Shown: one piece after another, positions 16,455 through 32,156 of the stretch
Position numbering within the stretch: the first letter of the stretch is position 1
Layout: each line of letters begins with the position of its first letter
Assembly (NCBI GenBank): GCA_003719395.1
Contig: RHMC01000047.1
Location: 1-45,584 of the forward strand
Reading direction: 5' to 3'
Length of the DNA: 45,584 nucleotides
Origin: Streptomyces altiplanensis
GTDB lineage: Bacteria > Actinomycetota > Actinomycetes > Streptomycetales > Streptomycetaceae
Made by a program: the position numbers and the translations under genes
The notes under the pieces: generated by a model
What the model was told of the DNA's origin: nothing
The model's input: only the letters and a program-made list of their open reading frames with translations
The model's database searches: none

Positions 16455-17585
16455 GTGAAGATCCGGGTTGAGCGCGATGTACTCGCGGAGGCGGTGGCCT
16501 GGACGGCGCGCAGCCTCCCGGCCCGTCCGCCGGTGCCCGTTCTCGCGGGCCTTCTTCTGAAGGCGGAGGAGGGCGCGCTGAGCCTCTCCGGCTTCGACTA
16601 CGAGGTCTCGGCGCGGGTCTCGGTCGAGGCGGACGTGGAGGAGGACGGCACCGTTCTCGTCTCCGGCCGGCTCCTCGCCGACATCTGCCGCGCCCTGCCG
16701 AACAGGCCGGTGGAGATTTCCACAGACGGTGTACGGGCGACCGTGGTCTGCGGCTCCTCGCGGTTCACACTCCACACACTGCCTGTGGAGGAGTACCCGG
16801 CGCTGCCGCAGATGCCGACCGCGACCGGCACCGTTCCCGGTGAGGTCTTCGCCTCCGCCGCCGCCCAGGTGGCCATCGCCGCCGGCCGCGACGACACGCT
16901 GCCCGTCCTCACCGGCGTACGCATCGAGATCGAGGGCGACACCGTCACGCTGGCCTCCACCGACCGCTACCGCTTCGCGGTCCGCGAGTTCCTGTGGAAG
17001 CCGGAGGACCCGGAGGCATCTGCCGTCGCCCTGGTGCCCGCCAAGACTCTGCTGGACACCGCCAAGTCGCTGACCAGTGGTGACACGGTGACCATCGCGC
17101 TCTCCAGCTCGGGTGCCGGTGAGGGCCTGATCGGTTTCGAGGGGGCGGGCCGTCGGACGACGACGCGGCTGCTCGAAGGCGACCTGCCGAAGTACCGGAC
17201 GCTCTTCCCGACCGAGTTCAACTCGATCGCCGTCATCGAGACCGCCCCGTTCGTCGAGGCCGTCAAGCGTGTGGCGCTGGTCGCCGAGCGCAACACCCCG
17301 GTGCGGCTCAGCTTCGAGCAGGGCGTGCTGATCCTCGAAGCGGGATCGAGCGACGACGCACAGGCTGTGGAGAGGGTCGACGCGAACCTCGACGGCGACG
17401 ACATCTCGATCGCCTTCAACCCGACCTTCCTGCTGGACGGCCTGAGTGCGATCGACTCGCCGGTCGCCCAGCTCTCCTTCACGACGTCCACCAAGCCGGC
17501 GCTGCTCAGTGGCAGGCCCGCGGTGGATGCCGAGGCGGACGAGGCGTACAAGTACCTGATCATGCCGGTGCGGCTCTCGGGCTGA
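16455..17585 (+). CDS. dnaN: DNA polymerase III beta subunit (sliding clamp)
   Basis: Ring-shaped processivity clamp for DNA polymerase III and partner of many replication and repair proteins. 376 residues in three repeated clamp folds: MKIRVERDVLAEAVAWTARS at the start, then LPVLTGVRIEIEGDTVTLASTDRYRFAVRE (in part), the diagnostic strand of domain II, and the C-terminal YKYLIMPVRL that forms the peptide-binding pocket. GTG 16455 has AGGAGG (16441-16446) 8 nt upstream. It follows oriC directly and is first of dnaN-gnd-recF-dciA. Confidence 0.97.
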   Translation: MKIRVERDVLAEAVAWTARSLPARPPVPVLAGLLLKAEEGALSLSGFDYEVSARVSVEADVEEDGTVLVSGRLLADICRALPNRPVEISTDGVRATVVCGSSRFTLHTLPVEEYPALPQMPTATGTVPGEVFASAAAQVAIAAGRDDTLPVLTGVRIEIEGDTVTLASTDRYRFAVREFLWKPEDPEASAVALVPAKTLLDTAKSLTSGDTVTIALSSSGAGEGLIGFEGAGRRTTTRLLEGDLPKYRTLFPTEFNSIAVIETAPFVEAVKRVALVAERNTPVRLSFEQGVLILEAGSSDDAQAVERVDANLDGDDISIAFNPTFLLDGLSAIDSPVAQLSFTTSTKPALLSGRPAVDAEADEAYKYLIMPVRLSG

Positions 17586-17652
17586 GGTCTTTGCGGGCCG
17601 GGCGTAGGCTCGTTCCCGGGTAAGAATCGCCACGACGCTTAAGGAATCTCTG

Positions 17653-18531
17653 ATGGAGCTCGGTCTCGTCGGCCTCGGCAAAATGGGCGGCAACATGCGG
17701 GAGCGCATCCGCCGCGCAGGCCACACGGTCATCGGTTACGACCGCAACCCGGACGTCGCCGATGTCCACAGCCTTGAGGAGCTTGTGGCCAAGCTCAAGG
17801 GCCCGCGGGTCGTGTGGGTGATGGTTCCGGCCGGTGCCGCGACCCAGTCCACCGTGGACGAGCTGGCCGAGCTGCTCGAGCCGGGCGACGTCGTCGTGGA
17901 CGGCGGGAACTCGCGCTGGACGGACGACGAGAAGCACGCGGAGGAACTGGGCCGCAAGGGTATCGGGTTCGTCGACTGCGGCGTCTCCGGTGGTGTCTGG
18001 GGCCTGGAGAACGGCTACGCGCTGATGTACGGCGGCGACGCCGAGAACGTGGCGAAGGTCCAGCCGATCTTCGACGCGCTGAAGCCCGAGGGTGACTTCG
18101 GTTCGGTGCACGCGGGCAAGGTCGGCGCCGGCCACTTCGCGAAGATGGTTCACAACGGCATCGAGTACGCCATGATGCAGGCGTACGCCGAGGGCTGGGA
18201 GCTGCTGGAGAAGGTCGACTCCGTCACGGACGTGCGCGAGGTCTTCCGGTCCTGGCAGGAGGGCACGGTCATCCGTTCCTGGCTGCTGGACCTGGCGGTC
18301 AACGCGCTGGACGACGACGAGCACCTGGAGAAGCTCCGCGGGTTCGCCGCCGACTCGGGCGAGGGCCGTTGGACGGTCGAGGCCGCGATCGACAACGCCG
18401 TGCCGCTGCCGGCGATCACCGCGTCGCTGTTCGCGCGGTTCGCGTCGCGTCAGGACGACTCCCCGCAGATGAAGATGATCGCTGCCCTGCGCAACCAGTT
18501 CGGTGGTCACGCGGTCGAGTCGAAGAAGTAG
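17653..18531 (+). CDS. gnd: 6-phosphogluconate dehydrogenase, short decarboxylating type
   Basis: Oxidises 6-phosphogluconate to ribulose 5-phosphate in the pentose phosphate pathway. 292 residues, the short class (the long class is about 470). Rossmann motif MELGLVGLGKMGGNM at the N-terminus; substrate motifs VVDGGNSRW and DCGVSGGVWG; the catalytic Lys is in GHFAKMVHNGIEYAMMQ. The nucleotide-binding strand continues VIGYDRNPD: an acidic residue after the second strand suggests NAD rather than NADP, which is inference. ATG 17653 follows AAGGAA. It is conserved between dnaN and recF in Streptomyces, although unrelated to replication. Confidence 0.92.
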   Translation: MELGLVGLGKMGGNMRERIRRAGHTVIGYDRNPDVADVHSLEELVAKLKGPRVVWVMVPAGAATQSTVDELAELLEPGDVVVDGGNSRWTDDEKHAEELGRKGIGFVDCGVSGGVWGLENGYALMYGGDAENVAKVQPIFDALKPEGDFGSVHAGKVGAGHFAKMVHNGIEYAMMQAYAEGWELLEKVDSVTDVREVFRSWQEGTVIRSWLLDLAVNALDDDEHLEKLRGFAADSGEGRWTVEAAIDNAVPLPAITASLFARFASRQDDSPQMKMIAALRNQFGGHAVESKK

Positions 18532-18561
18532 TTCAGAGCTGGAAGAAGGTCGGCGTACACC

Positions 18562-19692
18562 ATGCATGTCACGCATCTGTCGCTGGCCGACTTCCGCTCG
18601 TACGCCCGGGTCGAAGTTCCTCTCGACCCGGGCGTCACTGCTTTTGTGGGGTCGAACGGTCAGGGCAAGACGAACCTGGTCGAGGCGGTCGGTTATCTCG
18701 CGACGCTCGGCAGTCACCGGGTGTCTTCGGATGCGCCGCTGGTGCGGATGGGTGCGGAGCGGGCTGTCATACGGGCCGCTGTGACGCAGGGCGAGCGGCA
18801 GCAGCTGGTGGAGCTGGAGCTGAATCCGGGCCGGGCGAATCGTGCGCGTATCAACAGGTCTTCGCAGGTCAGGCCGCGTGATGTGTTGGGGATCGTACGG
18901 ACGGTGCTGTTCGCGCCGGAGGATCTGGCCCTGGTGAAGGGTGACCCGGGTGAGCGGCGGCGGTTCCTCGACGAGCTGATCACGGCGCGCTCGCCGCGGA
19001 TGGCGGGGGTGCGGTCGGACTACGAGCGGGTGCTGAAGCAGCGGAACACGCTCTTGAAGTCGGCGGCGATGGCGCGCAGGCACGGCGGGCGTTCGATGGA
19101 CATGTCGACGCTGGACGTGTGGGACCAGCACCTGGGGCAGGTCGGTGCGGAGCTGCTGGCGCAGCGGCTGGATCTGATCGCGACGCTGCAGCCGATGGCG
19201 GACAAGGCGTACGAGCAGCTGGCGCCGGGCGGGGGGCCGGTGTCGTTGGAGTACCGGAGTTCGGTCGGCGAGGGCGTCGGGTCGGCGCGGACGCGTGAGG
19301 AGCTGTACGGGCAGCTGATCGAGGCGTTGACGGGTGCGCGGAAGCAGGAGATCGAGCGGGGTGTGACGCTGGTGGGCCCGCACCGGGACGATCTGGTGCT
19401 GAAGCTGGGGCAGCTGCCGGCGAAGGGCTACGCGAGTCATGGCGAGTCCTGGTCGTACGCGCTGTCGTTGCGGCTCGCTTCGTACGACTTGCTGCGGTCC
19501 GAGGGCAATGAGCCGGTGCTGGTGCTCGACGATGTTTTCGCGGAGCTGGACGCGCGGCGCCGGGAGCGGCTGGCGGAGCTGGTGGCGCCGGGGGAACAGG
19601 TGCTGGTGACGGCTGCGGTGGACGACGATGTGCCGGGGGTGCTGGCGGGCGCGCGGTGTGTGGTGGCCGGTGGCGAGGTGGCGCGGGTATGA
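18562..19692 (+). CDS. recF: DNA replication and repair protein RecF
   Basis: SMC-like ATPase that loads RecA at gapped DNA through RecOR. 376 residues. N-terminal [19 protein letters not shown], Walker [15 protein letters not shown], middle [16 protein letters not shown]-terminal Walker [21 protein letters not shown] 18562 follows a GAAGAAGG-type site. Its stop overlaps the next start (ATGA, 19689-19692), so dciA is translationally coupled. Confidence 0.96.
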   Translation: MHVTHLSLADFRSYARVEVPLDPGVTAFVGSNGQGKTNLVEAVGYLATLGSHRVSSDAPLVRMGAERAVIRAAVTQGERQQLVELELNPGRANRARINRSSQVRPRDVLGIVRTVLFAPEDLALVKGDPGERRRFLDELITARSPRMAGVRSDYERVLKQRNTLLKSAAMARRHGGRSMDMSTLDVWDQHLGQVGAELLAQRLDLIATLQPMADKAYEQLAPGGGPVSLEYRSSVGEGVGSARTREELYGQLIEALTGARKQEIERGVTLVGPHRDDLVLKLGQLPAKGYASHGESWSYALSLRLASYDLLRSEGNEPVLVLDDVFAELDARRRERLAELVAPGEQVLVTAAVDDDVPGVLAGARCVVAGGEVARV

Positions 19693-20235
19693 CGGGTGTG
19701 AGTGGGGAGTTTCCGCGGCAGCCGAAGGTGCCCGAGCCGTCCGGGGTGGACCTGGCGCGGGTGGCGTTGCGGGCGGCGAAGGAGCAGGCGCGGGCCCGGG
19801 GCGCGGCGGCGCAGCAGAGGACGCAGGCCAGGCGTGGTGGTGGGCTGCGGTCGGGGGCGGGGGGGGGACGGCCGTGATCCGTTGGCGCTGGGTGCGGCGC
19901 TGGACCGGCTGAAGACCGAGCGCGGCTGGGAGATGCCGATGGCGGTCGGCGGGGTGATGGGCCGGTGGCCGGAGATCGTGGGCGGGGATCTGGCGAATCA
20001 CTGTGTGCCGCAGCGTTATGACGAGGACGAGCGGGTCCTCACGGTGCAGTGCGATTCGACGGCGTGGGCGACGCAGTTGCGGCTCATGCAGCGGGAGTTG
20101 CTGACGCGGCTGAACAAGGATCTGGGCCGGGACACGGTGCGGATGATCAAGATCTGGGGGCCGGGCGGTCCGCCGCGTCGTTTCGGTGCGCTGAGGGCGC
20201 CGGGGAGTACGGGCCCCGGGGACACCTACGGCTGA
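19689..20235 (+). CDS. DciA-like protein (DUF721), frame break at a G9 run
   Basis: Probable helicase-loading factor of the DciA/DUF721 family, which recruits the replicative helicase DnaB in bacteria lacking DnaC. The N-terminal part starts [20 protein letters not shown] and continues with basic, Gln/Arg-rich sequence. The DUF721 core is [34 protein letters not shown], and a strand [18 protein letters not shown]; the end is Pro/Gly-rich. The two parts are in different frames. They meet at nine consecutive G (19859-19867); eight G would join them as ...[16 protein letters not shown] and give 181 residues. A homopolymer miscount is likely. It overlaps recF by 4 nt. Confidence 0.85.
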
Positions 20236-22587
<2,352 letters not shown>

Positions 22588-22636
22588 GTCGGCCGTGTAC
22601 GCCACCAGCCGCAGCTCGAAAGGACTTTGACCAGTA

Positions 22637-25306
<2,670 letters not shown>

Positions 25307-25309
25307 AGC

Positions 25310-26005
25310 GTGAGTGGAGCCACGGGCGCCGGAGCGGCCGCTTCCGAATCTGGAGCACCCGGTGCCCGTGGCTCTGCCACGGACTCCCAGGGGGGGACTG
25401 TGACCGATACGCGAGGGCCTCAGCCTCAGGGTTACGACGGGTACGCGAGCGGGCCGTTGCCCAGTGAGCGTGAGCCGCAGGGGAAGGGTCAGGCAGCGCA
25501 GCCGTATCACCCGCCGCAGGCGTACCCGTCGCCTCAGGGCGGCGCCGCACAGGGCGACGGCGGGACGCAGGGCGGGCAGCAGCCGGGCGCCGCCGCGGTG
25601 CGCCTGCCGCGGACCGGGGCGCGTACGACGCCGCGTACGCGCAAGGCGAGGCTGCGGGTGGCCAGGGCCGACCCGTGGTCGGTGATGAAGGTGAGCTTCC
25701 TGCTCTCCATCGCGCTGGGCATCTGCACGGTGGTGGCCGCCGCGGTGCTGTGGATGGTCATGGACGCGATGGGCGTCTTCTCCACGGTGGGCGGGACGAT
25801 CAGCGAGGCGACGGGCTCCAACGAGAGCAACGGCTTCGACCTGCAGTCCTTCCTTTCGCTGCCGCGCGTGCTGATCTTCACGTCGGTCATCGCGATGATC
25901 GACGTGGTGCTCGCCACGGCGCTCGCGACGCTGGGTGCGTTCATCTACAACCTGTCGGCGGGCTTCGTGGGCGGCGTCGAGCTGACGCTGGCCGAGGACG
26001 AGTAG
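25310..26005 (+). CDS. DUF3566 membrane protein
   Basis: Membrane protein of unknown function found immediately after gyrA across actinobacteria. 231 residues: about 120 residues of Gly/Gln/Pro-rich disordered sequence, then the DUF3566 core ARLRVARADPWSVMKVSF, a first TM (LLSIALGICTVVAAAVLWMVM), a short loop and a second TM (VLIFTSVIAMIDVVLATALA), ending FVGGVELTLAEDE. GTG 25310 is 3 nt after gyrA, so they are cotranscribed. It resembles the two-TM proteins next to gyrase in mycobacteria (Rv0007-like); role not known. Confidence 0.85.
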   Translation: MSGATGAGAAASESGAPGARGSATDSQGGTVTDTRGPQPQGYDGYASGPLPSEREPQGKGQAAQPYHPPQAYPSPQGGAAQGDGGTQGGQQPGAAAVRLPRTGARTTPRTRKARLRVARADPWSVMKVSFLLSIALGICTVVAAAVLWMVMDAMGVFSTVGGTISEATGSNESNGFDLQSFLSLPRVLIFTSVIAMIDVVLATALATLGAFIYNLSAGFVGGVELTLAEDE

Positions 26006-26066
26006 GCGGCCGGCGGAGCCGATTTTGGTACTGCCCCCGAGGTGCGCTAATCTTCAGGGGCAGCGC

Positions 26067-26140
26067 GGGGCTATAGCTCAGTTGGTTAGAGCGCATCCCT
26101 GATAAGGATGAGGCCACAGGTTCAAATCCTGTTAGCCCCA
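26067..26140 (+). tRNA. tRNA-Ile (GAT anticodon)
   Basis: 74-nt cloverleaf: acceptor GGGGCTA/TAGCCCC, D-loop AGCTCAGTTGGTTAGAGC, anticodon arm CATCCCTGATAAGGATG with GAT at 26101-26103, T-arm CAGGTTCAAATCCTG, discriminator A at 26140; CCA is not encoded. Its position after gyrA and DUF3566 is conserved in actinobacteria. Confidence 0.97.
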
Positions 26141-26159
26141 CCGCGGACCTGAAAAGGTC

Positions 26160-26195
26160 GAAGGCCCGGCAGATCGAAAGATCTGCCGGGCCTTC
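26160..26195 (+). terminator. Terminator after tRNA-Ile
   Basis: GAAGGCCCGGCAGATC-GAAA-GATCTGCCGGGCCTTC: a perfect 16-bp stem with a GNRA (GAAA) tetraloop, 20 nt after the tRNA. Little U tract follows. Confidence 0.82.
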
Positions 26196-26370
26196 TGCGT
26201 TCCACCCGCTGTGCCGTGATGATGTGTACGCGTCGGGGTGACGCGGGGGTGAACTGACTGCTGTGTGCCACGCCTCAGTTGGGTGGGAACTAGGTCACCG
26301 GTCGATATCGGTCGGTGTGTATAGTCGGGCGCCAGAAGTCCCCTACGTCAAGGAAAGACGAGGTCGCGCG

Positions 26371-26505
26371 GTGAAGAAGCTTCTCCTGGTCGCACTGGCC
26401 GCCATCGGCGGGCTCCTCGTGTACCGCCAGATCCAGGCGGATCGCGCCGAGCAGGATCTGTGGACGGAGGCGACTGACTCCGTGCCCGCAGGTTCGGGTG
26501 TGTGA
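26371..26505 (+). CDS. DLW-39 family small protein
   Basis: 44-residue protein: MKKLLLVALAAIGGLLVYRQ, then IQADRAEQDLWTEATDSVP. It has one N-terminal hydrophobic helix and the DLWxEATD motif that gives the DLW-39 family its name. It is found near gyrA in actinobacteria and its function is unknown. GTG 26371 has GAGG 7 nt upstream. A TATAGT at 26320-26325 may be its -10. Confidence 0.85.
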   Translation: MKKLLLVALAAIGGLLVYRQIQADRAEQDLWTEATDSVPAGSGV

Positions 26506-26526
26506 GACCCAGTAGTCCCAGCACGG

Positions 26527-26551
26527 GCCCCGGCCGCTCAGCGGCCGGGGC
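26527..26551 (+). terminator. Terminator after the DLW-39 gene
   Basis: GCCCCGGCCGCT and AGCGGCCGGGGC form a near-perfect palindrome with almost no loop, 22 nt after the stop. The flanking GCAC/GTGC extend the pairing. From here to 26762 I see no coding sequence, only the upstream region of the next gene. Confidence 0.65.
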
Positions 26552-26762
26552 TTCGTGCTGTCCGGGGGACGGCCGAACGGGTTGCGGCGGGTCGCCGCGG
26601 AGCCGTGACGCACTTTCTCCTGAATTCGCCTGGGCGAATCCCTTGTGTGCGAAAGCAAGCGGTCCGGGGGTGTGCGCGGTGCGACCGGTGGCTCACGCAG
26701 ACAGCACCGGGGCCGGCGGGGCAGGATGGTCGGGCACTGCGGACGACGAGGGGTGGCGCGTG

Positions 26763-28141
26763 ATGAGGCGGCGCAGCATGCGCAGGGTGGGGCTCGGCGC
26801 GGTGATGGCGCTGTGCGCGGTGGTGACGCTGCCGGCGCAGGCACGGGCCGCGGAGGGGCCCGGCCCGTACGCCTACGAACCGTCGGCGAAGCCGGTCAAG
26901 GGCGCGCCGATCAGCACCGGAGCCGAGCGGCTGGAGCCGGGCGGGACGTACCGGGACTCGATCGGGCCGGGTGACAAGCTCTTCTACCGGCTGGAGCTCG
27001 ACGCGAAGTCCAACGCCTATGTGTCGGCGACGGCGTGCCGGGGCCGGGCACGAAGGTCGCGTACGCCGACGAGCTCAAGGTGACGCTGCAGGACCGCGAC
27101 GGCAACTCGTGCAGCTACAACACCGCGCGGTTCGGCTCCGCGGAGTTCGCGCGGCCGATCGGGACGTACGCCCACCGGACCGTCGAGGAGGACGCCTCCT
27201 GCCAGGCGGCCGACACGTACTACGTGCTCGTCGAGCGGACCGGCGCGGACACCTCGTCGAGCGAGCCGTGGGAGCTGGAGATCCGCCACCTGACGGAGCC
27301 CCGGGTGAAGGCGGGCGGAGCGACGGCGGCGCCCGAGAACTGGCCCAGCGGCTCGCCGGCGCCGCCCGGCGGCGGGCCCCGGGAGCGCAGGGGCGGGACG
27401 AGTTTCTTCAGTGCGCCCGGGCTCGAACAGGGCGAATGGCAGGACAGGATCAAGCCCGGCGAGACGCTGTTCTACAAGGTGCCGGTCGACTGGGGACAGC
27501 AGCTCTTCGCCAGTGCGGACCTCGGCAGCGCGGCCGGCGAGGGGTATGTGTCCAACGCGCTCACCATGACGCTGTACAACCCGGCGCGGGGGCTCGTCGA
27601 CAGTGCGACCGACGTGTCGTACGACGGCAAGCAGAAGTCGTCCGTACTGGATCCGCTGCCGCCCGTGGCGTACGAGAACCGCTTCGACTCGTCGGATTCC
27701 GTCAACGGGATGCGGTTCGCGGGCTGGTACTACCTGAGGGTCAGTCTGAGTCCGGAGGTCGAGAAGGAGTTCGGGCCACAAGCCCTCGGGCTCTCCCTGC
27801 GGCTGAACGTCGAGGACGGCAGGGGGGAGGGCGCCCCCGCCTATGAGGGGCCTGCCGGTGACTTCCAGGTCACCGACGAGGACCTGAGCGCGGCGGAGAG
27901 CGGACAGAGCACCTCCGCGGCGGAGAGGAGCGCCACGATGCGGCTCATCGGGGTGTCCGGGATCGGTACGGGCACCGTGCTGGTGCTCGGGCTCGGGGTG
28001 TGGACGCTCGTCGGCCGGGCGGAGCGCGGCGGCAGGGCCGCAGCCTGCGGGGCCCGGCGGGGGCCTTGGTGCGGGGCCGGGAGGCGGCCCGGCCAGGACA
28101 GCCAGGCGCCTGCGGGGTACGGGCCGCCTGCCGCCCGGTAG
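26763..28141 (+). CDS. Secreted, C-terminally membrane-anchored protein of unknown function (frame-broken)
   Basis: I do not recognise a family. A signal peptide (MRRRSMRRVGLGAVMALCAV, cleavage near QARAAEG) leads to two beta-rich segments, each with a PGDKLFYRLELD- or PGETLFYKVPVDWGQQLF-type motif, suggesting a duplicated jelly-roll-like domain. A TM near the C-terminus (GVSGIGTGTVLVLGLGVWTL) and a cytoplasmic tail follow. The reading frame changes at about 27035: ...SNAYVSATA is followed by VPGPGTKVAYADELKV in another frame. One missing G in GCGTGCCG explains it and gives 459 residues. The last 45 residues may contain two more compensating indels (about 28018 and 28090), because another frame there reads a typical Gly/Pro-rich tail. 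It converges with the kinase gene 21 nt downstream. Confidence 0.75.
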
Positions 28142-28162
28142 GCCGTCCCGGCCCTGAGCCGG

Positions 28163-29536
<1,374 letters not shown>

Positions 29537-29567
29537 TGCGCTGCGCCCGCTCCCCGGTCCGCTCGGA

Positions 29568-30116
29568 TCAGCTCTGGTGCGCCTCGTAGTGGGCGACCGC
29601 GTCAGCGGTGCGTCCGGCGCCGTACACCCGGAGGAACTCTGCCAGTTCCGGGTGGGTCGGGGCGAGGGTGTCCGCCGCATCTATGATGTCGCCGGCCGCC
29701 GCCACCGAGCGCAGCAGCGACTGGATCTCGCGTACCACGCGGCGCACGGTCGGCGCTCCGGAACTCGCGGTGGTCTGGCTGGTGTTGTTGAGCACGGAGC
29801 CGCCCTGGGACTTCTTGATCTCCTCCATCCGGCCGGTGGCCTCGGCGGCGCTGACGCTGCCGTCGGCGACCTGGCCGGCCAGGTCCTGCAGAGCCTGGAC
29901 ACGCTGCACCACGGCCGGATTTCCGATCTTGGCGCGCTGGCCGCTCATCAGCTGGGACAGCATGGGCGCGGACAGCCCGAGCACCGCGGCGAGCCTGGCC
30001 TGATTCAGGCCCAGATCGTCGATCAGCCGACGGAAGAGCGCCCCCAACGGCTCCCCGTACCAACTGCGTTGAAGCTCTCTGGCTCTGGCCGTCGCCTCTT
30101 GCTGCGCTGTATCCAT
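29568..30116 (-). CDS. Helix-turn-helix DNA-binding protein
   Basis: 182-residue XRE-like regulator. The N-terminal HTH is RRLIDDLGLNQARLAAVLGL, then SAPMLSQLMSGQRAKIGNP, followed by a helical dimer-like region LVQALQDLAGQVADG and a C-terminal helix-rich tail ending HYEAHQS. ATG 30116 has an AGGGGAGA-type site just upstream. It is upstream of a kinase gene and could regulate or be phosphorylated by it, which is speculation. Target DNA unknown. Confidence 0.8.
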   Translation of the reverse strand: MDTAQQEATARARELQRSWYGEPLGALFRRLIDDLGLNQARLAAVLGLSAPMLSQLMSGQRAKIGNPAVVQRVQALQDLAGQVADGSVSAAEATGRMEEIKKSQGGSVLNNTSQTTASSGAPTVRRVVREIQSLLRSVAAAGDIIDAADTLAPTHPELAEFLRVYGAGRTADAVAHYEAHQS

Positions 30117-30277
30117 TGCGTCTCCCCTTCGCTGCTGCGAACCTCGCCGAGCATCTTACGGAGCGTGGTCGCGGGCCGGGAGTCCCATATCTTTTTGCAG
30201 GATCCGGGGGGAGACCCGGTACTCTGTTCTGCGGCGGTGGTCACGGTGCGGTTCAGCCGGTCACGTCCACCCGTCCC

Positions 30278-30350
30278 GGGGCCTTAGCTCAGTTGGTAGA
30301 GCGCTGCCTTTGCAAGGCAGATGTCAGGAGTTCGAATCTCCTAGGCTCCA
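30278..30350 (+). tRNA. tRNA-Ala (TGC anticodon)
   Basis: 73-nt cloverleaf: acceptor GGGGCCT/AGGCTCC, D-arm AGCTCAGTTGGTAGAGC, anticodon arm CTGCCTTTGCAAGGCAG with TGC, T-arm AGGAGTTCGAATCTCCT, discriminator A. CCA is not encoded. Confidence 0.97.
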
Positions 30351-30358
30351 CACCGCAG

Positions 30359-30398
30359 ATGCCCCTCTGGCCTGTTTTCGCAGCAGAGGGGCATTTTT
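30359..30398 (+). terminator. Terminator after tRNA-Ala
   Basis: ATGCCCCTCTG (30359-30369) pairs with CAGAGGGGCAT (30384-30394), an 11-bp perfect stem followed by TTTTT. It is a classical rho-independent terminator, rare in this G+C-rich setting. Confidence 0.85.
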
Positions 30399-30418
30399 GA
30401 TACGTGGGCCACTTCGGC

Positions 30419-30467
30419 CGCAGCGCACGGGTGCCGGGCGGCCCGAAGGCCGCCCGCACCCGTGCGC
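30419..30467. terminator. Long bidirectional hairpin between tRNA-Ala and DUF5324 gene
   Basis: GCAGCGCACGGGTGC(C)GGGCGGCC, loop CGAA, then GGCCGCCCGCACCCGTGCGCTGC. This is about 23 paired bases with a single bulged C. It lies 3' of both the rightward tRNA and the leftward DUF5324 gene, so it could terminate transcription from either side. Confidence 0.6.
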
Positions 30468-30501
30468 TGCGTGTGCACGTCAGGCCCACAGGGCCGTGAC
30501 G

Positions 30502-31207
30502 TCAGTTGTCCTTCTTGTCGCGCTCCGCCGTCTCGGCTTCGGCCTGCTTGGCCTCGACCTCCGGGTCCAGCGCCGCCTCACCGCTGCCGTCGACCGAGGT
30601 CAGCGGCGCGCGGTCCGAGACCTCGGTGGCGGCGGGGGGCTCGACCAGCCAGTCCGGGTTGGCCTGCTTGTCCCACCACTTCCAGGCCGCGAAAGCGCCG
30701 CCCGCCACCATGCCGAGGACCGCGAGCCCCTTGGCCAGCCGGCCGGCCCTGGCCCGCCGCTCATGCTTCTTGACGAGCTTGCGGAGTTCCTTCTGCGTGA
30801 TCTGTCCGCGCAGCGCGGCCACGGCGGCCGCACTGCGCGCGGCTGCCTGCTCGGCGTACGGGCTGCGCAACCGCCATCGCGTGTTCCACGCGCGGCACGG
30901 TGTAGTCGGCGGCCTGCCGGGCCGCGTGCCGGGTGCGTACGGCGGCCCGGTGCGCGGCCACGTCGACCTTCGGCGGCACGTGGGCACGGGCCTGCTCCAC
31001 GCGCGGCGCCACATGCACGCCGTACTGGACACGGGCCTGGCGAGCTGCCTGGGACACCTTGGGCGCGAGCCGTACGCGGGCTTCGTTCGCGTATTGCGTG
31101 GCCTGTTCCTTGGCCGTACCGGCGTAGGGCGCCACCACTTCCGCGGCGTGCAGCACGCTTTCCTTCGCCGATTCGGATGCGGCGCGCACGCTGTCGATGC
31201 GGGTCAC
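30502..31207 (-). CDS. DUF5324 family protein (one-base frame break at about 30860)
   Basis: Streptomyces protein of unknown function. The N-terminal half is a chain of Ala/Arg-rich amphipathic repeats (KESVLHAAEVVAPYAGTAK, PKVSQAARQARVQYGVHVAP), apolipoprotein- or LEA-like. The second half has KELRKLVKKHERRARAGR and a TM (LAVLGMVAGGAFAAWKWW), then NPDWLVEPPAATEV and an acidic tail ending DKKDN. The halves are in different frames, meeting at GGG in GTACGGGCTG (30856-30865). Removing one base joins ...VEHAMAVAQP to YAEQAAARSAAAVAALRG and gives 234 residues. The start is at 31207 after a strong GGAGGA. Confidence 0.8.
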
Positions 31208-31476
31208 TGGATCCTCCTCCTTGGTGGCGTTTCGCTATATCGCCTATCCATACATTTCGAAATCATGCCTTCCAGGGCCCATCACGGCACGTGCGAGCGG
31301 GCATCCGGGTCATGGGCGGCGACTCGGGGTGATCTCAGGGCAATGCCGAGCAAGGGGAACCTTCGAACGACAATGCCACGCTTCGCCGTCCCGCGTGCCG
31401 GTTCGGCGGTTACTCGTCGCAAACCGGCCCGTGGGAGGATCGGGGGCCGTCATCGAAGACTTATGGAAGGCAGAAC

Positions 31477-32004
31477 GTGGCCGAGCAGCTCTACGCCACC
31501 CTGAAGACCAACCGGGGCGACATCCAGATCCGGCTTCTGCCGAACCACGCGCCGAAGACGGTCAGGAACTTCGTCGAACTCGCCCGGGGCGAGCGGGAGT
31601 GGACGAACCCGGAAACCGGTCACAAGAGCACGGACCGGCTGTACGACGGCACTGTCTTCCACCGGGTGATCAGTGACTTCATGATCCAGGGCGGCGACCC
31701 GCTGGGCAACGGAACGGGCGGCCCCGGCTACGAGTTCGCGGACGAGTTCCACCCCGATCTCGCCTTCGACCGGCCCTACCTGCTGGCGATGGCCAACGCG
31801 GGGCCGGGCACCAACGGCTCGCAGTTCTTCATCACCGTGTCGCCGACGATGTGGCTGACGCGCAAGCACACCATCTTCGGCGAGGTCACGGACCCCGCGA
31901 GCCGGAAGGTCGTGGACGGCATCGCGGCCACGGAGACCAACGCGCGCACCCACCGCCCGGTCACGGACGTCGTCATCGAGTCGGTCGTCGTCGAGACCCG
32001 CTGA
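31477..32004 (+). CDS. Peptidyl-prolyl cis-trans isomerase, cyclophilin type
   Basis: Cytoplasmic cyclophilin of 175 residues without a signal peptide. It catalyses proline isomerisation during protein folding. Catalytic Arg in TVFHRVISDFMIQGGDP, the GTGGPGYEFADEF loop, and NGSQFFITVSPTMWLTRKHTIFG (in part) with the cyclosporin-contacting Trp are all present. GTG 31477 is preceded by GGAAGGCAGAAC. The upstream region 31208-31476 has no credible gene and presumably holds the divergent promoters of this gene and DUF5324. Confidence 0.93.
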   Translation: MAEQLYATLKTNRGDIQIRLLPNHAPKTVRNFVELARGEREWTNPETGHKSTDRLYDGTVFHRVISDFMIQGGDPLGNGTGGPGYEFADEFHPDLAFDRPYLLAMANAGPGTNGSQFFITVSPTMWLTRKHTIFGEVTDPASRKVVDGIAATETNARTHRPVTDVVIESVVVETR

Positions 32005-32156
32005 GACCCGCGGGGGCCCACGGGGACCACAGAGACCGCTGAGTCCCGGTGACCGGGAACCAAACCGCCCCGCCCGTCCGTACTGGATAGGCGGGGTGGC
32101 GCGCTGAGCGGAGCCGCACCGACAAGAGCCACACCTAGGGAACTGGGGACGGACCG

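Noticed and set aside
19859..19867. Phase-variable switch in dciA
   Set aside because: Eight other indels in the same window, mostly in short runs, make a general error source more likely than a specific switch; retained only as a check.
30310..31504. Plus-strand frames across tRNA-Ala and opposite DUF5324
   Set aside because: They run through the tRNA and a terminator hairpin and give Arg/Pro-rich sequence with no motif. The minus-strand DUF5324 gene explains the region.
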